The notes: generated by a model from the letters alone, not told the origin. Counted from the first letter of the stretch, positions 9,977 through 22,952 are shown. The stretch: 64,000 nt of DNA from Laetiporus sulphureus 93-53 (GCF_001632365.1 NW_024468584.1:62001-126000); one strand, 5' to 3'. Translations and numbers: made by a program.

Positions 9977-12775
9977 CTATGCGTATGCCGCTTCCGAACC
10001 ACTCGACAGTTCGCTGAAGCCATAGTTTTCGCCCTTCACAAACGCACGTGTGCACTGCGCCATCGTCACGGACCTAACAAGACAAGAATGTCAAGATTGA
10101 TCTCGCTGTAGTTTGCGGGCCAGGTGTACTCACGCTCGGGATATAGGATCTGTCTGGTAGAAGTTGCTGATGGGCTTCGCGAGTGGCTTGCCAGAAACCT
10201 TAGCATTCGCGGTGCCCGCAGCCAACGTCTTCAGGCCCGCGAGGGCGACTTCAACTGATGTCGGCTCTGACGAGTCATAGCGCACGAGCGTAGGGGAGAT
10301 CTCCCACATGCGATCCCTCAAGTGAAGAACGTCATCATAGGGCAGAGGGTTGTCCAAGACTTCGGAAATCGCGCTATTTTCACAACACGTAAGCCAATTA
10401 TAACAGTTAATGGAACTGATGGTAACGAACCGAATGATCTTCCAGTCCTCCCGCGATGCGCCGGGAGGAGGAACAGCTGCGCGACCCATCTGTGAACGAC
10501 CTTCAGTGTTCACCCAGGTCATCGATTTTTCCGTATATGCAGCGCCCGGCAGGCACACGTCTGCGAGCTGTGCGCCAAGGTCACCATGGTGACCCTGGTA
10601 GACGACGAAGGCGTCTTGAGGAATAGACTTGGGATCGACCTCATCAGCGTTAAGTAGGTAGATGAACTTTGGCTTCGTCGTAGATGCCTTCCTGGAGGAA
10701 ACAAACCCGATCTCGTACGCGGCGGGTCGCGATGCAATCTGTTAACAGTCATTAGCGCCACCTAACAGAGGAAGATGAATAAAGATACCCTCTGCAGAAC
10801 GCTGAAGCCATTCCACTCTGGAGTGAGAAGCGTATCCTTGTTCTCCTCCACATACTTCGCAAGCGCGTTGTACACCGCAGCGCCATCAGGGTGCTCGACC
10901 AGAGCACTGCCGACGATGATGAGCGGCTTCTTCGCAGACTTGAACTTCTTCGCAAAGTCACTCTTGCCTGAGACGAAGTCCGCAACAGCCTTTGCATCCG
11001 AGCCCAGGTAGTCATATCCGTATGCCGTGTCGACGCGTTCGCCAATGAGTCCGACATCGAGAGCCGTATGAAGCCAGCTCTTGCGAATGCGCGAGTTGAG
11101 TACAGCGGCCTCGTGACGCGGATTGCTGCCGACGAGCAAGATGACGTCCGCCTGCTCGACACCGGGGATGGTTGAGTTGAACAGGTAGTTCGAACGTACA
11201 TCCACAGCATGCACTGGGGCAGCACGGCCACCAACGGAGTCAACGGCCAGGTTATCGGAGCCAAGACGGTTCACGAGATCCTTGAGCGCGACCATCGACT
11301 CGGTATCAGCGAGGTGGCCAGCAACAGCCTGAATCTCATCACCGCGTGCGCCAGACGTATTCAGGCCGTCCGCAATAGCACTCAATGCATCCTCCCAGGA
11401 TGCAGGGATGAACCGATCGCCTTGCTTGATGAGCGGCATGGTCAATCGCTGGAATCGCAAACCGTCATATGCATAGCGCGTCTTGTCACTGATCCACTCC
11501 TCGTTCACGTCGTCATTCGGTCGTGGCTGCACGCGCATCACCGTCTGTCCGCGCGAGTCCACGCGGATGTTCGAGCCAACAGCATCCATGACGTCGACTG
11601 AGTCCGTGTGCTTGAGCTCCCATGGACGCGCGTGGAATGCGTATGGCTTGCTCGTCAGCGCACCGACGGGGCACAAGTCCACGATGTTTCCAGACAGCTC
11701 CGAGTTCATCGTCTTCTCCACGTACGTGCCGATCTGCAAGTCGTTCCCACGGCCAGTTGTACCAAGCTCCTCCACTCCAGCGACCTCATTCGCAAAACGG
11801 ACACAGCGAGTGCACTGAATGCAGCGGTTCATGGACGTCTTGACAAGAGGACCAAGATCCTTGTCCTCGACGGCACGCTTTCCTGTGATTTCGTGAAAGC
11901 GCGAACGGTCTGCTCCGTATCGCATCGACTGATCCTGCAAGTCGCATTCTCCTCCCTGGTCGCAGATGGGACAATCTAAAGGGTGATTGGATAAGAGAAA
12001 TTCCATGACACCCTCTCTATGTAATATTAATAACGGCAGCACGAGCAGATGGGGAGACAAGACATACCGTGCCTCATGGACGAGAGGAGAGTTAGTGTGC
12101 ACTTTTGCACCAGGCATGGCGGGCATCGCGCTGCAACGCGCGAGTACAATGAACAGTCGACTCTGTATCCCAACGTCATGTCAAACTCACCATGATGCAA
12201 TTGGTTTTGGTGACCGCTCAACCTCTACCAGACACATACTACAGAGATCGTCAGATGGTCGAGGAGAAATAGACGGTAACACAACATACCGACAGTTTCC
12301 CGCGATCGCGAGCCTAAACGCGTACGCATCGGATGTCAGCAAGCGTAGCAGGGGAGGCAAATACGACATACCTGTCATGATAACAAAACCTGCCCAACAA
12401 ACGAACATCAATAAGTATCCCAATCCACCCGTATCATAGCAATTACCGTGGTATCGTAGCCCCAGCGGCTTCGCATGCTTGAATCAAAGCAGAACCTGGA
12501 CGATCGCTCTGTCCATCAAAGCCGCCCGTACCTTCAAGAAACGCATACGCACCCTGCGGGACAGTTACTTCCTTCCCATCTACTGTCAAAGTAATGTCCG
12601 CTTGCTTCGCTGAAGTTGATGCAAAACTTCTTCTTCCTGCCCACGCGTTCAGTCGACACCCTTGCAGCGGCATTCATTATCGCCACATACCTCCCAATGG
12701 AACAGATGCAGGAACATACTTCGTTAGGATGCCACTGGCTGTGGGTTTCGACGCAGACGACACCAGCCGCAACAT
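9977..12775 (-). CDS. NDUFS1: NADH:ubiquinone oxidoreductase 75/78 kDa Fe-S subunit (complex I)
   Basis: Largest peripheral-arm subunit of mitochondrial complex I, carrying electrons from the FMN module along Fe-S clusters. Near the N-terminus are ITLTVDGKEVTVPQGAYAF (2Fe-2S ferredoxin fold) and small exons giving FCYHD, LAIAGNCR and MCLVEVERSPKP. Then come PLDCPICDQGGECDLQD and MNRCIQCTRCVRF, the CxxCxxxC type clusters, followed by GNIVDLCPVGALTSKPYAF and the molybdopterin-oxidoreductase-like domain (VILLVGSNPRHEAAVLN). I place the start at 12775. This gives the basic presequence MLRLVSSASKPTASGILTKY and uses a 54-base intron ending at GCAG before GRRSFASTSAKQ; the nearer ATG at 12673 would lie inside that intron. 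Stop TAG at 9979-9977. About 740 residues, normal for the family. Divergently arranged with the AMSH gene. Confidence 0.95.
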
Positions 12776-13106
12776 CGCTAAACAGTTACAAGACCCGCGA
12801 GATAACACTCGTCGGCGTGCAGGTAGGCGGTCACCTGGGGAAACAACGTGCTCGTCAGGCAGGGCGTCGAGAGAGGCGACGATGAGCGAACCCCGGCTTC
12901 TGCCGAACCAGCGTCTATCATAAACCAGCCTATATGATTGGCCAACGAGCTGTTTTCTTTTTTGAACCGAACCCGACCGAAACGATCTGAACGCGTTTGG
13001 GTCACGTGTATTACATCTCCCTTCAATAGGTGGCCAGTTTGGGCAACCCGCGGTACTGCCTGTCGGGCGCAGTCACCCGGGTTATTGTTCTCTCATTCTT
13101 TCAGTC
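12776..13106. promoter_or_regulatory. Shared upstream region of complex I and AMSH genes
   Basis: 331 bases separate the two divergent start codons. A CCAAT box on the minus strand (ATTGG at 12937-12941) lies about 160 bases before the complex I start. CCAAT boxes bound by the HAP complex are usual for fungal respiratory genes. No clear TATA box seen. Confidence 0.45.
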
Positions 13107-15734
13107 ATGGACGTCTCTGGCTCGAGCCACTACGTTCACGGAAATCGTCCGGCGTCGATTTCAGAGCTTGCCACAAGGGCACAGGACATCTTCTGGGACC
13201 CGAACAAGGGTCTGAAGCACTGGTTGCGTACCGCGGAGAAGGCCAGAAGAACAGCTGAGCAGCTTGTCAAGGACGGCGATTATGAGAATGCGTTCGTGAA
13301 TTATGCTAAGGCCGCCACCGTTGTACTGGAAAAGATACCTACGCATCGAGACTACAGCGTCTTATTGACTCCCGATCAGCGGAAGAACCTTGATATGGTG
13401 AGCATCCTGATCAGTCACGAGAATTGCGGCTCTATGTGTCCCGTCTCATTGTCATGTATCCTATGCTGGTGAGGTTGTATTGTGAACACTAGATGCAGCG
13501 GGAGGTGAAGTTAGCAGCGGGATGTGGCGGTTGTACGAAAATGCATCCGTTACGAATTGTTTCCAGGTTACCTCTTCAGAACCGGTCGGGTGATTGTCGT
13601 TGAGGCAGCATTACTGTGCCTTCAGCAATTTTCTTTGCTTTGAAATCGCATACGCGCTGACTTCATTTGCCAACAGAATGGCCAAGACATTCTCGATAGT
13701 ATGAGCCGGCTCAAGCCTCTCCTCGTTGATCGCTACGAGCAATGGCACGGGCAGCGTGGCTCAACATCAGGCTCCAACCATTCTTCGGTTCCCAGCTCAT
13801 CGCAGGATGAGAGAAGGGGCCAGGAAAGAAGAAGCCGAGACTCATCGCGGCGACGTCGCGAAGACTTGCAGGAAGAGCGCGCACGGAACGCTTTGGAGGC
13901 GGCTCGACGAGAGCAGGAATGGCAGAGGACGGAACAGGCGCGGCGGCAGCACATAGAGAGGACGCAATACACGAAGGAAGACGAAGAACGAGCTAGACAG
14001 CATGAAGCGGAGGCGCGTCGGAGAGAGGAGGCTGCCGCTGCGGCCCAACAAGAGCGGGCAAGAAAGGATGCGGAGGCACGACAAGAGCAAGAGCGGAGAA
14101 GGTCGCTTGACCAGAAACGCAGGCAAGAGCAGGAAGGGATTGTGCGTCGGCAGCAGGAAGCGGAGGCAGCTGCTCTTGCTGCTCGGATGGAGGTCGCGAC
14201 ACGACTGTCGCCATCAACTATAACACCAATCCCGTCCCATCAAGTCATCACACAAGAGGCTATGACCAGATCGGTGCCTCCTGCATTTCCCGTAGCAGCT
14301 CCTCAACCCACACACGCGACAAACTCATCACGGTACAGTAGCAGCTTCGGTTTATCCGTCATGCCGCTCGAGAATCCGCTGCGGAACGACGACGACTCCT
14401 CGAATGACGCTGAGGGAGTAGATGGGCAACAGCCATGGATTCGCCAGAGGAGTCCTAATCAAACGCCTACTAAGTTAAGGCAGTATGCCCCTGGGTGAGC
14501 CGTCTCAATCCACGCGGCATATGTGATGATTGACTGGCCATGTACAGAATTTCATATCCACCTCCGATCACGACAACCTCTCCTCCCCCTCCGGAACTTG
14601 GGCATGTTCGCTATCCCTCTTTGATGTCGCAGCACCAGCTCAAACAAGGTTACGTGCCATCCTTGCAGTCCATGTTCTCTAGTTCTTCCATTGCTACACC
14701 TCCTCAAGATTCATCACTTCTATTTGAGTCCAAAGGTCCAGGCGACTTATATTCCAATATCCTTCCTAACCCGTCAAATCCCATTGTAGATCCCATCGTT
14801 CCACCCTTTCCCGGTCGTTACCATACTCCAGAGTCATCTGGCAGATCAAGCACAGTATCATACTCCTCCAGTGGTCACAATACGTCATCCAGAAGTTCGT
14901 TTACTCCTTCGTCCCAAGGTCCGCCCACAGCACCACGGATAGTCCCTAGCACGTCAGTCGACACTTCCATTCGAGAGCTGAAGACGGTCAGGCTTCCGAG
15001 GGAATGCCTTCCCCGCTTTGTGTCGATTGCACGTGTGAACACCTTGCAGAACAGGGAGACATGCGGTTTGCTGCTTGGCAAGGACAAGGGAAGCAAATAC
15101 GTCGTGACCACACTGCTCATCCCGAAGCAGCACTCAACGAGTGATACGTGCACCATGGACGAGGAAGAGCTTGTGCTGCAGTTCACAGAGGAGCGCCACC
15201 TGATAACTCTTGGCTGGGTGCGTGCGTTATGCCGTCAGCGGTCGAGCGCGGGCTAACGTTCATTTCGTTCATCTTTTATTAGATCCACACGCATCCCACA
15301 CAGTCGTGTAGGTGTTGTGTCGCTCTCGATTGAGTTAGGAGTTAACTGTCTTCCTGGGTATCAGGTTTCATGTCGTCAGTTGATCTGCATACACATTCCG
15401 GCTTCCAACGTATGCTGCCGGAGTCATTCGCAGTCGTTTGCGCGCCATCATCCACGCCTACGTATGTGTCTTTGCTGCTTTTACGCTATGTTTGCTCTGA
15501 CCGAGGCTGTTATCAAGCTTTGGCATATTCCGACTGACAGACCCTGCAGGCCTGCAAACGATCCTAGACTGTACCATCAAAGAGGCTTTCCACCCTCATC
15601 CTGAGGTTCCCGTATACACAGTTCGTCTTTCATCGGTTCTCATGCGATTCATGGCTCATACGCATATACAGGACTGTGATAACAGTCATGTGCAGCTCAA
15701 AGAAATGCCTTTGGAAATTATTGATCTTCGTTGA
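13107..15734 (+). CDS. AMSH/STAMBP-type JAMM deubiquitinase
   Basis: Endosomal zinc metalloprotease of the AMSH family (fission yeast Sst2 type), which cleaves Lys63-linked ubiquitin chains from cargo at ESCRT. The N-terminal helical USP8-dimerisation/MIT-like domain includes ISELATRAQDIFWDPNKGLK and DGDYENAFVNYAKAATVVLE. It is followed by a long, charged coiled coil of Arg/Glu/Gln repeats (about residues 130-270) and a Ser/Pro-rich linker. The catalytic MPN+ domain shows NRETCGLLLGKD (catalytic Glu) and, after an intron, ITLGWIHTHPTQS joined to CFMSSVDLHTHSGFQ. This gives the HxHP-x6-S-x2-D zinc motif complete. The final exons read FGIFRLTDPAGLQTIL and CDNSHVQLKEMPLEIIDLR, with TGA at 15732. 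All catalytic residues are present. Confidence 0.92.
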
Positions 15735-16026
15735 TTGCCACATACCTATTGCATCCTGATATCTCATCAACATTCGTTCGTATTCACATACCTTGGTCAT
15801 TTGTACTACATCATCAGCATCATCATTATCACGTCTCTATGTTGCAGGGATTATAAATTTATGGAGTTGCAGTATTTCTCAGATCTGGCTCGTTCGGAGG
15901 GCGAACCAAACAGTGCATAGATCGTTATATGAGCGCCTCGAATGCCTATTATGGCAATGTACCCGACCGCGGATCGGATCATTTCCACTCACATTTGTTC
16001 CTTGCGAGTAAACCGCACTCTGCAGG

Positions 16027-17841
16027 ATGTCATTTACTCACGAAGAAATTGAAGAGGAGAGAGCCCATTTTGCGAACGTCGTTGCAACGTTTCGGCAATA
16101 TGCACAGTACTCGGTAAGGACCGTAACTTCTGCAACCATCGAACAACAAGGACAAAACGCTCAACGCGATGTGTTGCTTACCAGCTGTTCGCAAACAATC
16201 GGCGCAGAAAAGACTACTACACGTTGCCGAGGGCAGATCAAGAACTGCTTGACGGGTTGGGCTACAAGGCGAAGTTGGCAGAGGCCGATCGTGCAGTCTT
16301 GGCAAATGCAGAGTTTCTGAACCAGATTGTGGCCAATCCTGATATCTTCGGCCATGAGCTGGATGAAGAAGAAAGGCCTCTGGAAGAGAACAATGAAGGT
16401 CATGCTTATCAGGACGCTGTTCTTCACAATCACGGTAGCTCGCAATTGATCTCATCGCCATAAGACACGATTCGCTGAGATATTTTCCAATAGGCCACTC
16501 GCACTCGCTTGGTCATAGTCACGCCCATGGTTCTCACTCGCATTCCCATTTGCATGCTACGCCGTCTGGACCGCAGTCAGGCCAAGGAGGAGGGAAGCGA
16601 TACAAGCCCACTGAATTCGATATGGATAAATTGCGCAGTACGCTGAAACAATTCGTTCGCGATTGGAGCGAGGAGGTATTCTGAGGACATTATCATTGTC
16701 TCTGGATCCTGAATACGCATCAGGGGAAACCCGAAAGGGAATTATGCTATGCGCCCATGAGAGAAGCTCTTCTTCAGCATTTCTCTGGAGTGTCGCAAGA
16801 AGACAGGTAATCCTCAAGGGCTGCAGTGGAACTCCTGCCTAACGAAGTTCACAATCAGGAAAAACCTAAGAGTCCTCATTCCGGGAGCCGGCCTTGGCAG
16901 ACTTGCATGGGATGTTGCTTATCTTGGTTAGTGAAATCTCAATGAATGTGATCAGCCATCTGCTAATGGAATGATTGTAGGCTTTGCATGTCAAGGAAAT
17001 GAATTTTCACACTACATGCTTCTTGCGTCCTATTTCATCTTGAACAGGCAAGCTCGAATACAGCCTTCTAGTTGCCAGTAACTCATTGTTCTCTCACGCA
17101 GGACGGATGAAATTGGGCAGCATACCCTGTATCCATATGTCCACTCATTTTCCAATCTACCAAATAATGAGGCCATGTTGCGACCGATTAATATCCCAGA
17201 TGTCCTTCCTTCCTCCCTGCCACCTGAAAGAGACTTTTCTTTGGTAGCAGGTAGGTCCCGTCGTTGAGCCCGCATTTTCGTGCTTTTTTCATACTCTTGG
17301 ACTGTCTAGGCGACTTCGAGGAAGTGTACGGAACGGGGCGTGATGACAAGGAGCCGCAATCGGGACAGTGGGATGCTGTAATGACTTGCTTCTTCATTGA
17401 TACAGTGAGTCCCAATGGGATCGTTTATCCGACGTACTGCTGAATGAGTGCTCAGGCGAAGAACATTGTGAATTATCTTCGAATAATCCACCGTATACTG
17501 GCGCCAGGCGGCGTCTGGATCAATCTCGGTATGCTCATAGATGTCACAGTTGAGCGAAGTGTATAATAATTCTCAATAGGTCCATTGCTGTGGCATTTCG
17601 AGAACAACTCAACAAACGATCCGTCCGTCGAGCTGACCCTGGAGGAAGTGAAGACGCTTGCCCGCAAGATTGGATTCGAGATATCGGTAGGTCCCGATAC
17701 GACTGCATTGGGTCAACTATGGTACTCATACCTGCATGATAGAATGAGAGAACGATTGATACGACTTACACAAACAATACCCAAAGCATGCTTGGATATA
17801 TTTACCATGCTGCGTTCTGGACGGCGACTAAAATTAACTAG
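16027..17841 (+). CDS. CARNMT1: Carnosine N-methyltransferase family (N2227/UPF0586)
   Basis: S-adenosylmethionine-dependent methyltransferase of the CARNMT1 family. In animals it makes anserine; the fungal substrate is not established. The start [15 protein letters not shown] matches the family's usual opening. A His-rich segment ([19 protein letters not shown], near 16430-16550) lies between the helical N-terminal part and the catalytic domain and could bind metal. The SAM-binding motif is [17 protein letters not shown] near 16868, followed by [19 protein letters not shown] and DFEEVYG. The later blocks are [36 protein letters not shown] and, after a 60-base intron, [19 protein letters not shown] and [14 protein letters not shown] at 17839. 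The protein looks complete. Confidence 0.9.
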
Positions 17842-18232
17842 ATCGGTTGAAGTGCCCTATAAATGCTCTTACCATAGAGATCGGAAGGAAACACCTCAGT
17901 TTGGCTATATAATAACGAAGCTGAAGATCAGTTGCGGTTCTGTTGGCGTTTCATGCATATCATGAGTGAATTGTGTGGTTGAACGTGCACACCTGCCATT
18001 TCGAGACTGCGCACTCGAAGCGTTTCTCGATCAACCTGGTTGTTTGTAGACTTTACCCGCACCACTCACGTATCACCTCCTTCTGCGTTGATCATTCCCA
18101 TACACTCAATTGCCGTTTATGCTAGAGAAACGTCTATTCTTCCTGCCTGCACGCTGATTACTGTGTCGCATAAACTATTGTCTACATTCGACGGCATTTA
18201 GCGACCGCCTAAATCTCATTCTCAACAACAAC
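17842..18232. other. Intergenic, no gene seen
   Basis: Region between the methyltransferase stop and the glycosyltransferase start. It contains presumed 3' and 5' untranslated sequence. Confidence 0.4.
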
Positions 18233-20433
18233 ATGTTCAACAGTCTTTCTGGAAACAAAACCGGGCTACTATTTACACTGGCTATCATAATCTTCTTCGC
18301 ACAAGGAGGATCATGGGCAGGACGCAGCCAGAGAGATAGCAACTTCCCTGACAACTCATTGCTACCAAGTGCCTCGAAGATCATCCCTTTCTCGGGGCAC
18401 CATGGCCGACGAGCAATCAAGGAGCACCCGATACCCAAACTGATGGCGGAGGCCGAAACGAAGTTCCGACAATTGGTGTCGAGCCAGAGCAAGACGCTAG
18501 AGGAAGCAGTTAAAGAGTACCAGCGGAGGTATGGGCGGAAACCGCCGCGGGGCTTCGATGAATGGTGGAGATTTGCGCAGGACAACGAGGTTGTCATGAT
18601 TGACGAGTACGACGGGATCATGGAGGACTTGGCCCCATTTTGGGCTATGCCAGGGGAGGAACTGCGAGAGCGAGCCGCGCTAGTACGTATTTCGTCGTAT
18701 CTCCTCCTGCAAATGTATTGATATTCTGCAGGCGGGGCATCTCCCCTATATAGATCTAGTCAGAATCCGTGATGGGAAAGCCACAGCAGTAAACATCCGT
18801 GACGGACCCAACAGCGATGATGTTGGGGCGCGTGCGAAGGGTTTCCGGTCGATGATTGAGAAGTTCCAGGACAAAGTGAGTATCCTGCCTGTCTTGTCAA
18901 GGCTCATGTATGAATCTCATTCATAGCTTCCTGACCTAGACTTCCCCGTCAACGCGATGGCGGAAGGGCGGATCCTCGTTCCATGGGAACAGCGCTTTCA
19001 ACCGAACTCGACAATGCAAGATGGTACGGCTCAGCGCACTGTCTCACGATGACCCCTGACACTTTCACCTACAGACTACATCCAAGCTGAGCTGAGCGGC
19101 GCATACTCCCCTGACTGGAGGGGAGAGGGCAACGTCTGGGAAGCGTACCGCCGCACCTGTGATCCCGGCACGCCCGCACGCAGGCTCTTCAGCTCCTCCC
19201 GTGTGATCTCAACGAATCGCACTAGCCAGCTCGTTGCACGTACGCAGGAGTTTGAGTTTGTACCGGACGTCAGTGCCAACTATTCCTTCTGCGAGAATCC
19301 CTGGGCACACTACATACAAGGCCACTTCTTCTCTGACTGGCGCACGATTCCGGTGCTCTTCCCTGTGTTCTCCCCGGCGCAGGCCCCTGGGTACTCGGAC
19401 ATCAGAATTCCGAGCCATTATTACTATGGTCAGACGAGGCGATATACGTACGGGTACGACCCGGTGAACCTGGTGCTTAAGGAGATCGACCATATGGAGA
19501 CTCCCTGGGAGATGAAGTCAGACAAGATATTCTGGAGAGGCGCGTCGACGGGTGGTGGTAGTTCACCTCCTGGCTTTGCCGCTTCGTATCAGCGCCACAG
19601 GTTGGTAGCTCCAGCGGTTCCTAGTGCGCCCATGAGATGTTGACGGCGTTCATGCAGGTTAGTGCGTATGGCCAGCGACACGTCAAACGTCAATCGCACA
19701 GTTGTCTTCGCCGATCCTCCAAGCTCGACAAACTACATCTATGCGGATGTTCCTATATCAATACTGAACGAAGAGATCATGGACGTCGCCTTCATGAAGG
19801 TAGTTGATTCATACAACTACCCCGGCGGTCTTAATGCACTGATCAGGGCACATCGTTTCGACGATGGCGGAGTCAACCTGGGTGACCACTGGAGACACAA
19901 GTACCTTGTTGACATAGACGGTATGGGCTACTCGGGCCGATTCTTCTCGTTCATGGAGTCGGACAGCGCCGTGATCAAGTCAACGGTGTACAAGGAGTAC
20001 TTCTCCGACTGGATCCAGCCTTGGTATGTGCTTCAATACGTCGCCCGTGAAGCATGTGCTGAATGATGGGTACTAGGTTGCATTACATCCCGCTTTCCCA
20101 GTCATACCAGGAGCTCTACAATATTCATGCTTTCTTCTCTGGCGCGACCACGTCGACGCTGGAGGCTGTGAACTCAACGGCACTGGCCGTTCCCCCAGCA
20201 TCACGACACTCGGTTGACGGTGACCGGAGACTGCGTCGGATCGCCCGCGCAGGCAAGCAATGGAAAAGGACGATTGGGAGGAGAGTAGATATGGAAGGTA
20301 GGACGTCCTTCTCTGCACTGCCAATGCGCGAGGCTGAACGTGAATGTCATCCTCAGCGTATGTATACAGACTTTGTCTGGAGTATGCGAGACTGTTTGCG
20401 GACGATCGGGATGCTATGGACATGACTCTCTGA
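18233..20433 (+). CDS. CAP10-type glycosyltransferase (GT90)
   Basis: Golgi/ER type II membrane glycosyltransferase related to Cryptococcus CAP10 and the beta-1,2-xylosyltransferase CXT1. The N-terminal anchor TGLLFTLAIIIFFAQGG is followed by a stem region and PPRGFDEWWRFAQDNEVVMI, the family entry block. Later blocks are YSFCENPWAHYIQGHFFSDW, IPVLFPVFSPAQAPGYSDI, YGYDPVNLVLKEIDHMETPW and DKIFWRGASTGG, the conserved nucleotide-sugar region. After introns come LVDIDGMGYSGRFFSFMESD, STVYKEYFSDWIQPW, LHYIPLSQSYQELYNI, and last YVYRLCLEYARLFADDRDAM. All are in the usual CAP10 order. About eight exons; TGA at 20431. Donor and acceptor sugars cannot be read from sequence. Confidence 0.92.
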
Positions 20434-20841
20434 CATTGGCATTTACTGCGTTTTCGCCGAGGTGCTTTGTGCATGTACAATTGATTAGTCGACTATAATA
20501 TGGGATACAGCAATGCATGTTCACTGCCAAACGGTCTTTCATGATTACAGTACCCATTGTGATTGCACCATTGCAACCTCAAAGTAACTCTACGAAGGTC
20601 TCCGGCATACAATTCTATCAATTGCACAGTGGGACCTGTCACAAACAAAACCACCGTTTGGAAGTAACTGCCCCTTATAAGGCCGTCGCTTTCGTGGTAA
20701 GATGCGTACTGCACGAGAACCCTGCGCGTCCATGAGAAGATGCTCATGGACGACTCGAAGCACTCAGCTAATTAACGTTGTTACCATTTGCCCTGATACA
20801 TTAGCTACAGTGTAGTACTAACTTGCAACAAGTACAAAAAA
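20434..20841. other. Intergenic, no gene seen
   Basis: Short frames only. Flanks the tRNA gene on its 3' side. Confidence 0.4.
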
Positions 20842-20935
20842 TGGACATTCAGGGGATTGAACCCTGGACCTCACGCAAATTGCGTAATCTGGATGCGGAT
20901 GCGAAGCGTGCGCGCTACCACTGTGCCAAATGCCC
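20842..20935 (-). tRNA. tRNA-Ala (CGC) with intron
   Basis: On the minus strand the sequence begins GGGCATTTGGCACAGTGGTA (acceptor and D-arm, A and B box regions) and ends AGGGTTCAATCCCCTGAATG-TCCA, pairing with the 5' end. The anticodon arm is CACGC / TTCGCA ... GCGTG, giving anticodon CGC. An intron of about 21 bases follows position 37. A T-run just downstream is a polymerase III terminator. Confidence 0.9.
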
Positions 20936-21053
20936 TTAAGCATGGCCTATGCAAAAGTATATCATGATTATTATGTATATATTAACACTGCATGGGCCTC
21001 ACTGGCGCCTCAAGGCTCAGCTTCTCTCCTTGTACCGTTAGCTTGCTACAGTC

Positions 21054-22952
21054 ATGGATGTGGACTCCGTCGAAGAAGGCGAAGTGCATGGGGAGACTGT
21101 CAGAAGAAATGGAAGGCATCCGACGAGGCTTCCCGTCGACGATGCACACCCGTTCGATTTGGAGGCATACTGCGCGAGCTACTCAGGTGCGTACCCTGTG
21201 GCCACAGTTATGCACAGCACGCGTCCCTGACCAACGTATGCAGGTCGCTCCCTCGTTGATAGAATGATCATTGTGATACAATTATGCCCTACACTTGCGG
21301 TGCAGGCACTTCAATGCGCGTTGCAAACGGTATTCAAGATGCGCGACGTGAAGCTTTACCGCGATCTTGTCGGTGCCTACGAAAGCACAGCCTCCGCGTC
21401 GAATGGTCAACTGTCTCCTCCCGCTGAGGTTTCCGCACTAGACATGAAGTGGATTGAAGAGACAATGCAGAACAATCTGGCCGAGAAGAATAAGTTGGAG
21501 GTCGAGCTTAAGACATACACTAGTAACATGATCAAGGAGAGCATTCGGGTACGTGTTGCCATCATCGATCGCGTACGATGTACTGATCATTGCCACTGTA
21601 GATGGCTCACAGAGATCTCGGTGACTTCTTCCGGGCGACGGGTGACGCGGCTTCGGCTTTGAAGCATTACACGAAGTCACGCGAATTCTGCACGACTAAT
21701 CAACATGTCCTTGACACATTCATGTCATGTCTTGAGGTATGTTCGGCATGACGTTCGCACCGACTCTCATGACATACCTCGAATACGCCCTGTCAGCTCT
21801 TGATCGAACAGCGCAACTATCCTCACATCTCAACTTATGTCTTCAAAGCAGACGCCGCACTTGACGCGACAACGGCTGCGCGCGCAAGCGCTAACTCAGC
21901 CCCGACGGCGCCCGCCTCAGCGAGTAACAAGGAGAAAGCAAATGCGGAGCGAGAGAGCGTGCAGAGCAAGCTCGACGTGGGTCTCGCAATCTCACTCCTT
22001 GGGCAAGGCAATTATGAGAAGGCAGCAGCGTCGTTCCTCAAGGTTGGAAGTGTAAAGACATTGGGAGAATGGGCGAACACAGTCAGCGTGACCTCAACGC
22101 ATTTTATGGGTAGTCCATGCTCATCGTGATCTGTCCGTTATACAGCTCATCGCTCCGGGGGACATCGCGATCTATACAACCCTTTGTGCTCTGGCGTCAT
22201 TCAAGCGACCTGACATTCGCTCCCAAGTACTTGACAATGACAACTTTAGTGTTTACATCGAGCAGGAGCCGTACGTGCGAGAGTTGCTGGAGTCATACAT
22301 GGGCAACCGCTTCAAGGCGGTGCTTGAAGGTCTCGAAAAATACTCGGTCAATCATTCCTCTGCTTTCAGCCACTACGTGCCGTGAATTCTGACTCTGATC
22401 CTTATCAAAAACCAGACCCGACATTATGTCGATATCCACCTGTCATCGCACATGGCGAAGCTCATAGATCTCATTCGAAGCCGCGCTCTCGTGCTGTACT
22501 TCCAACCATTTGCATCAATCAAGCTCGAGCGTATGAGCAGTGCATTTGGGTGGTCCATCGAGGAGCTCGAGCGACAGGTCGTATCTCTAATCCAGGCCGG
22601 CGAGATCCAGGCGCGAGTGGACAGGCAGAACAAGGCGAGTCTCGCATGGTAACAGGCATCGATGATCAGTCACTCATGAAGCATCATCACAGATTCTCAA
22701 AGCGAAAGAGACAGACCAGCGCGCGGCGCTCTTCATGCGTACTATGAAGACGGGTGAGAACATGCAATCCGCGAATAGAAAATTGCTGCTCCGCATGCGA
22801 CTGTACGTCTTCAGCATTCCTATGAACTCTCTCCTTGAGTAACTGGTGGATTGTTATGTAGCCAACAAGCGGATTTGATTGTGAAAGCACCGAAGGGTCA
22901 CCAACCACAGACCGGGCACCCGAGTGAACAACTGCCTTCCGACATATTCTGA
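21054..22952 (+). CDS. csn1: COP9 signalosome subunit 1 (CSN1/GPS1)
   Basis: Scaffold subunit of the COP9 signalosome, which removes NEDD8 from cullins and so controls ubiquitin ligases. In fungi it also affects development and light responses. [20 protein letters not shown] opens the protein, followed by [20 protein letters not shown]. The helical repeat region contains [20 protein letters not shown] and [18 protein letters not shown]. The Rpn7/PCI part contains [60 protein letters not shown] and the winged-helix PCI region [20 protein letters not shown] with [20 protein letters not shown] low-complexity Ala/Ser insert (about 21880-21935) interrupts the repeats. About eight exons. TGA at 22950-22952, about 480 residues, the normal size. 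Confidence 0.93.

Noticed and set aside
12443..12673. Complex I start at the ATG at 12673
   Set aside because: That ATG lies inside a 54-base intron with good donor, branch and acceptor sequences. The upstream ATG at 12775 gives a proper mitochondrial presequence.
13733..14217. Minus-strand frames opposite the AMSH coiled coil
   Set aside because: Low-complexity antisense of Arg/Glu/Gln repeats with no independent support.
18233..20433. Capsule biosynthesis locus
   Set aside because: The CAP10- and CAP59-type genes are 28 kb apart with unrelated genes between. These families are widespread in non-capsulated fungi.
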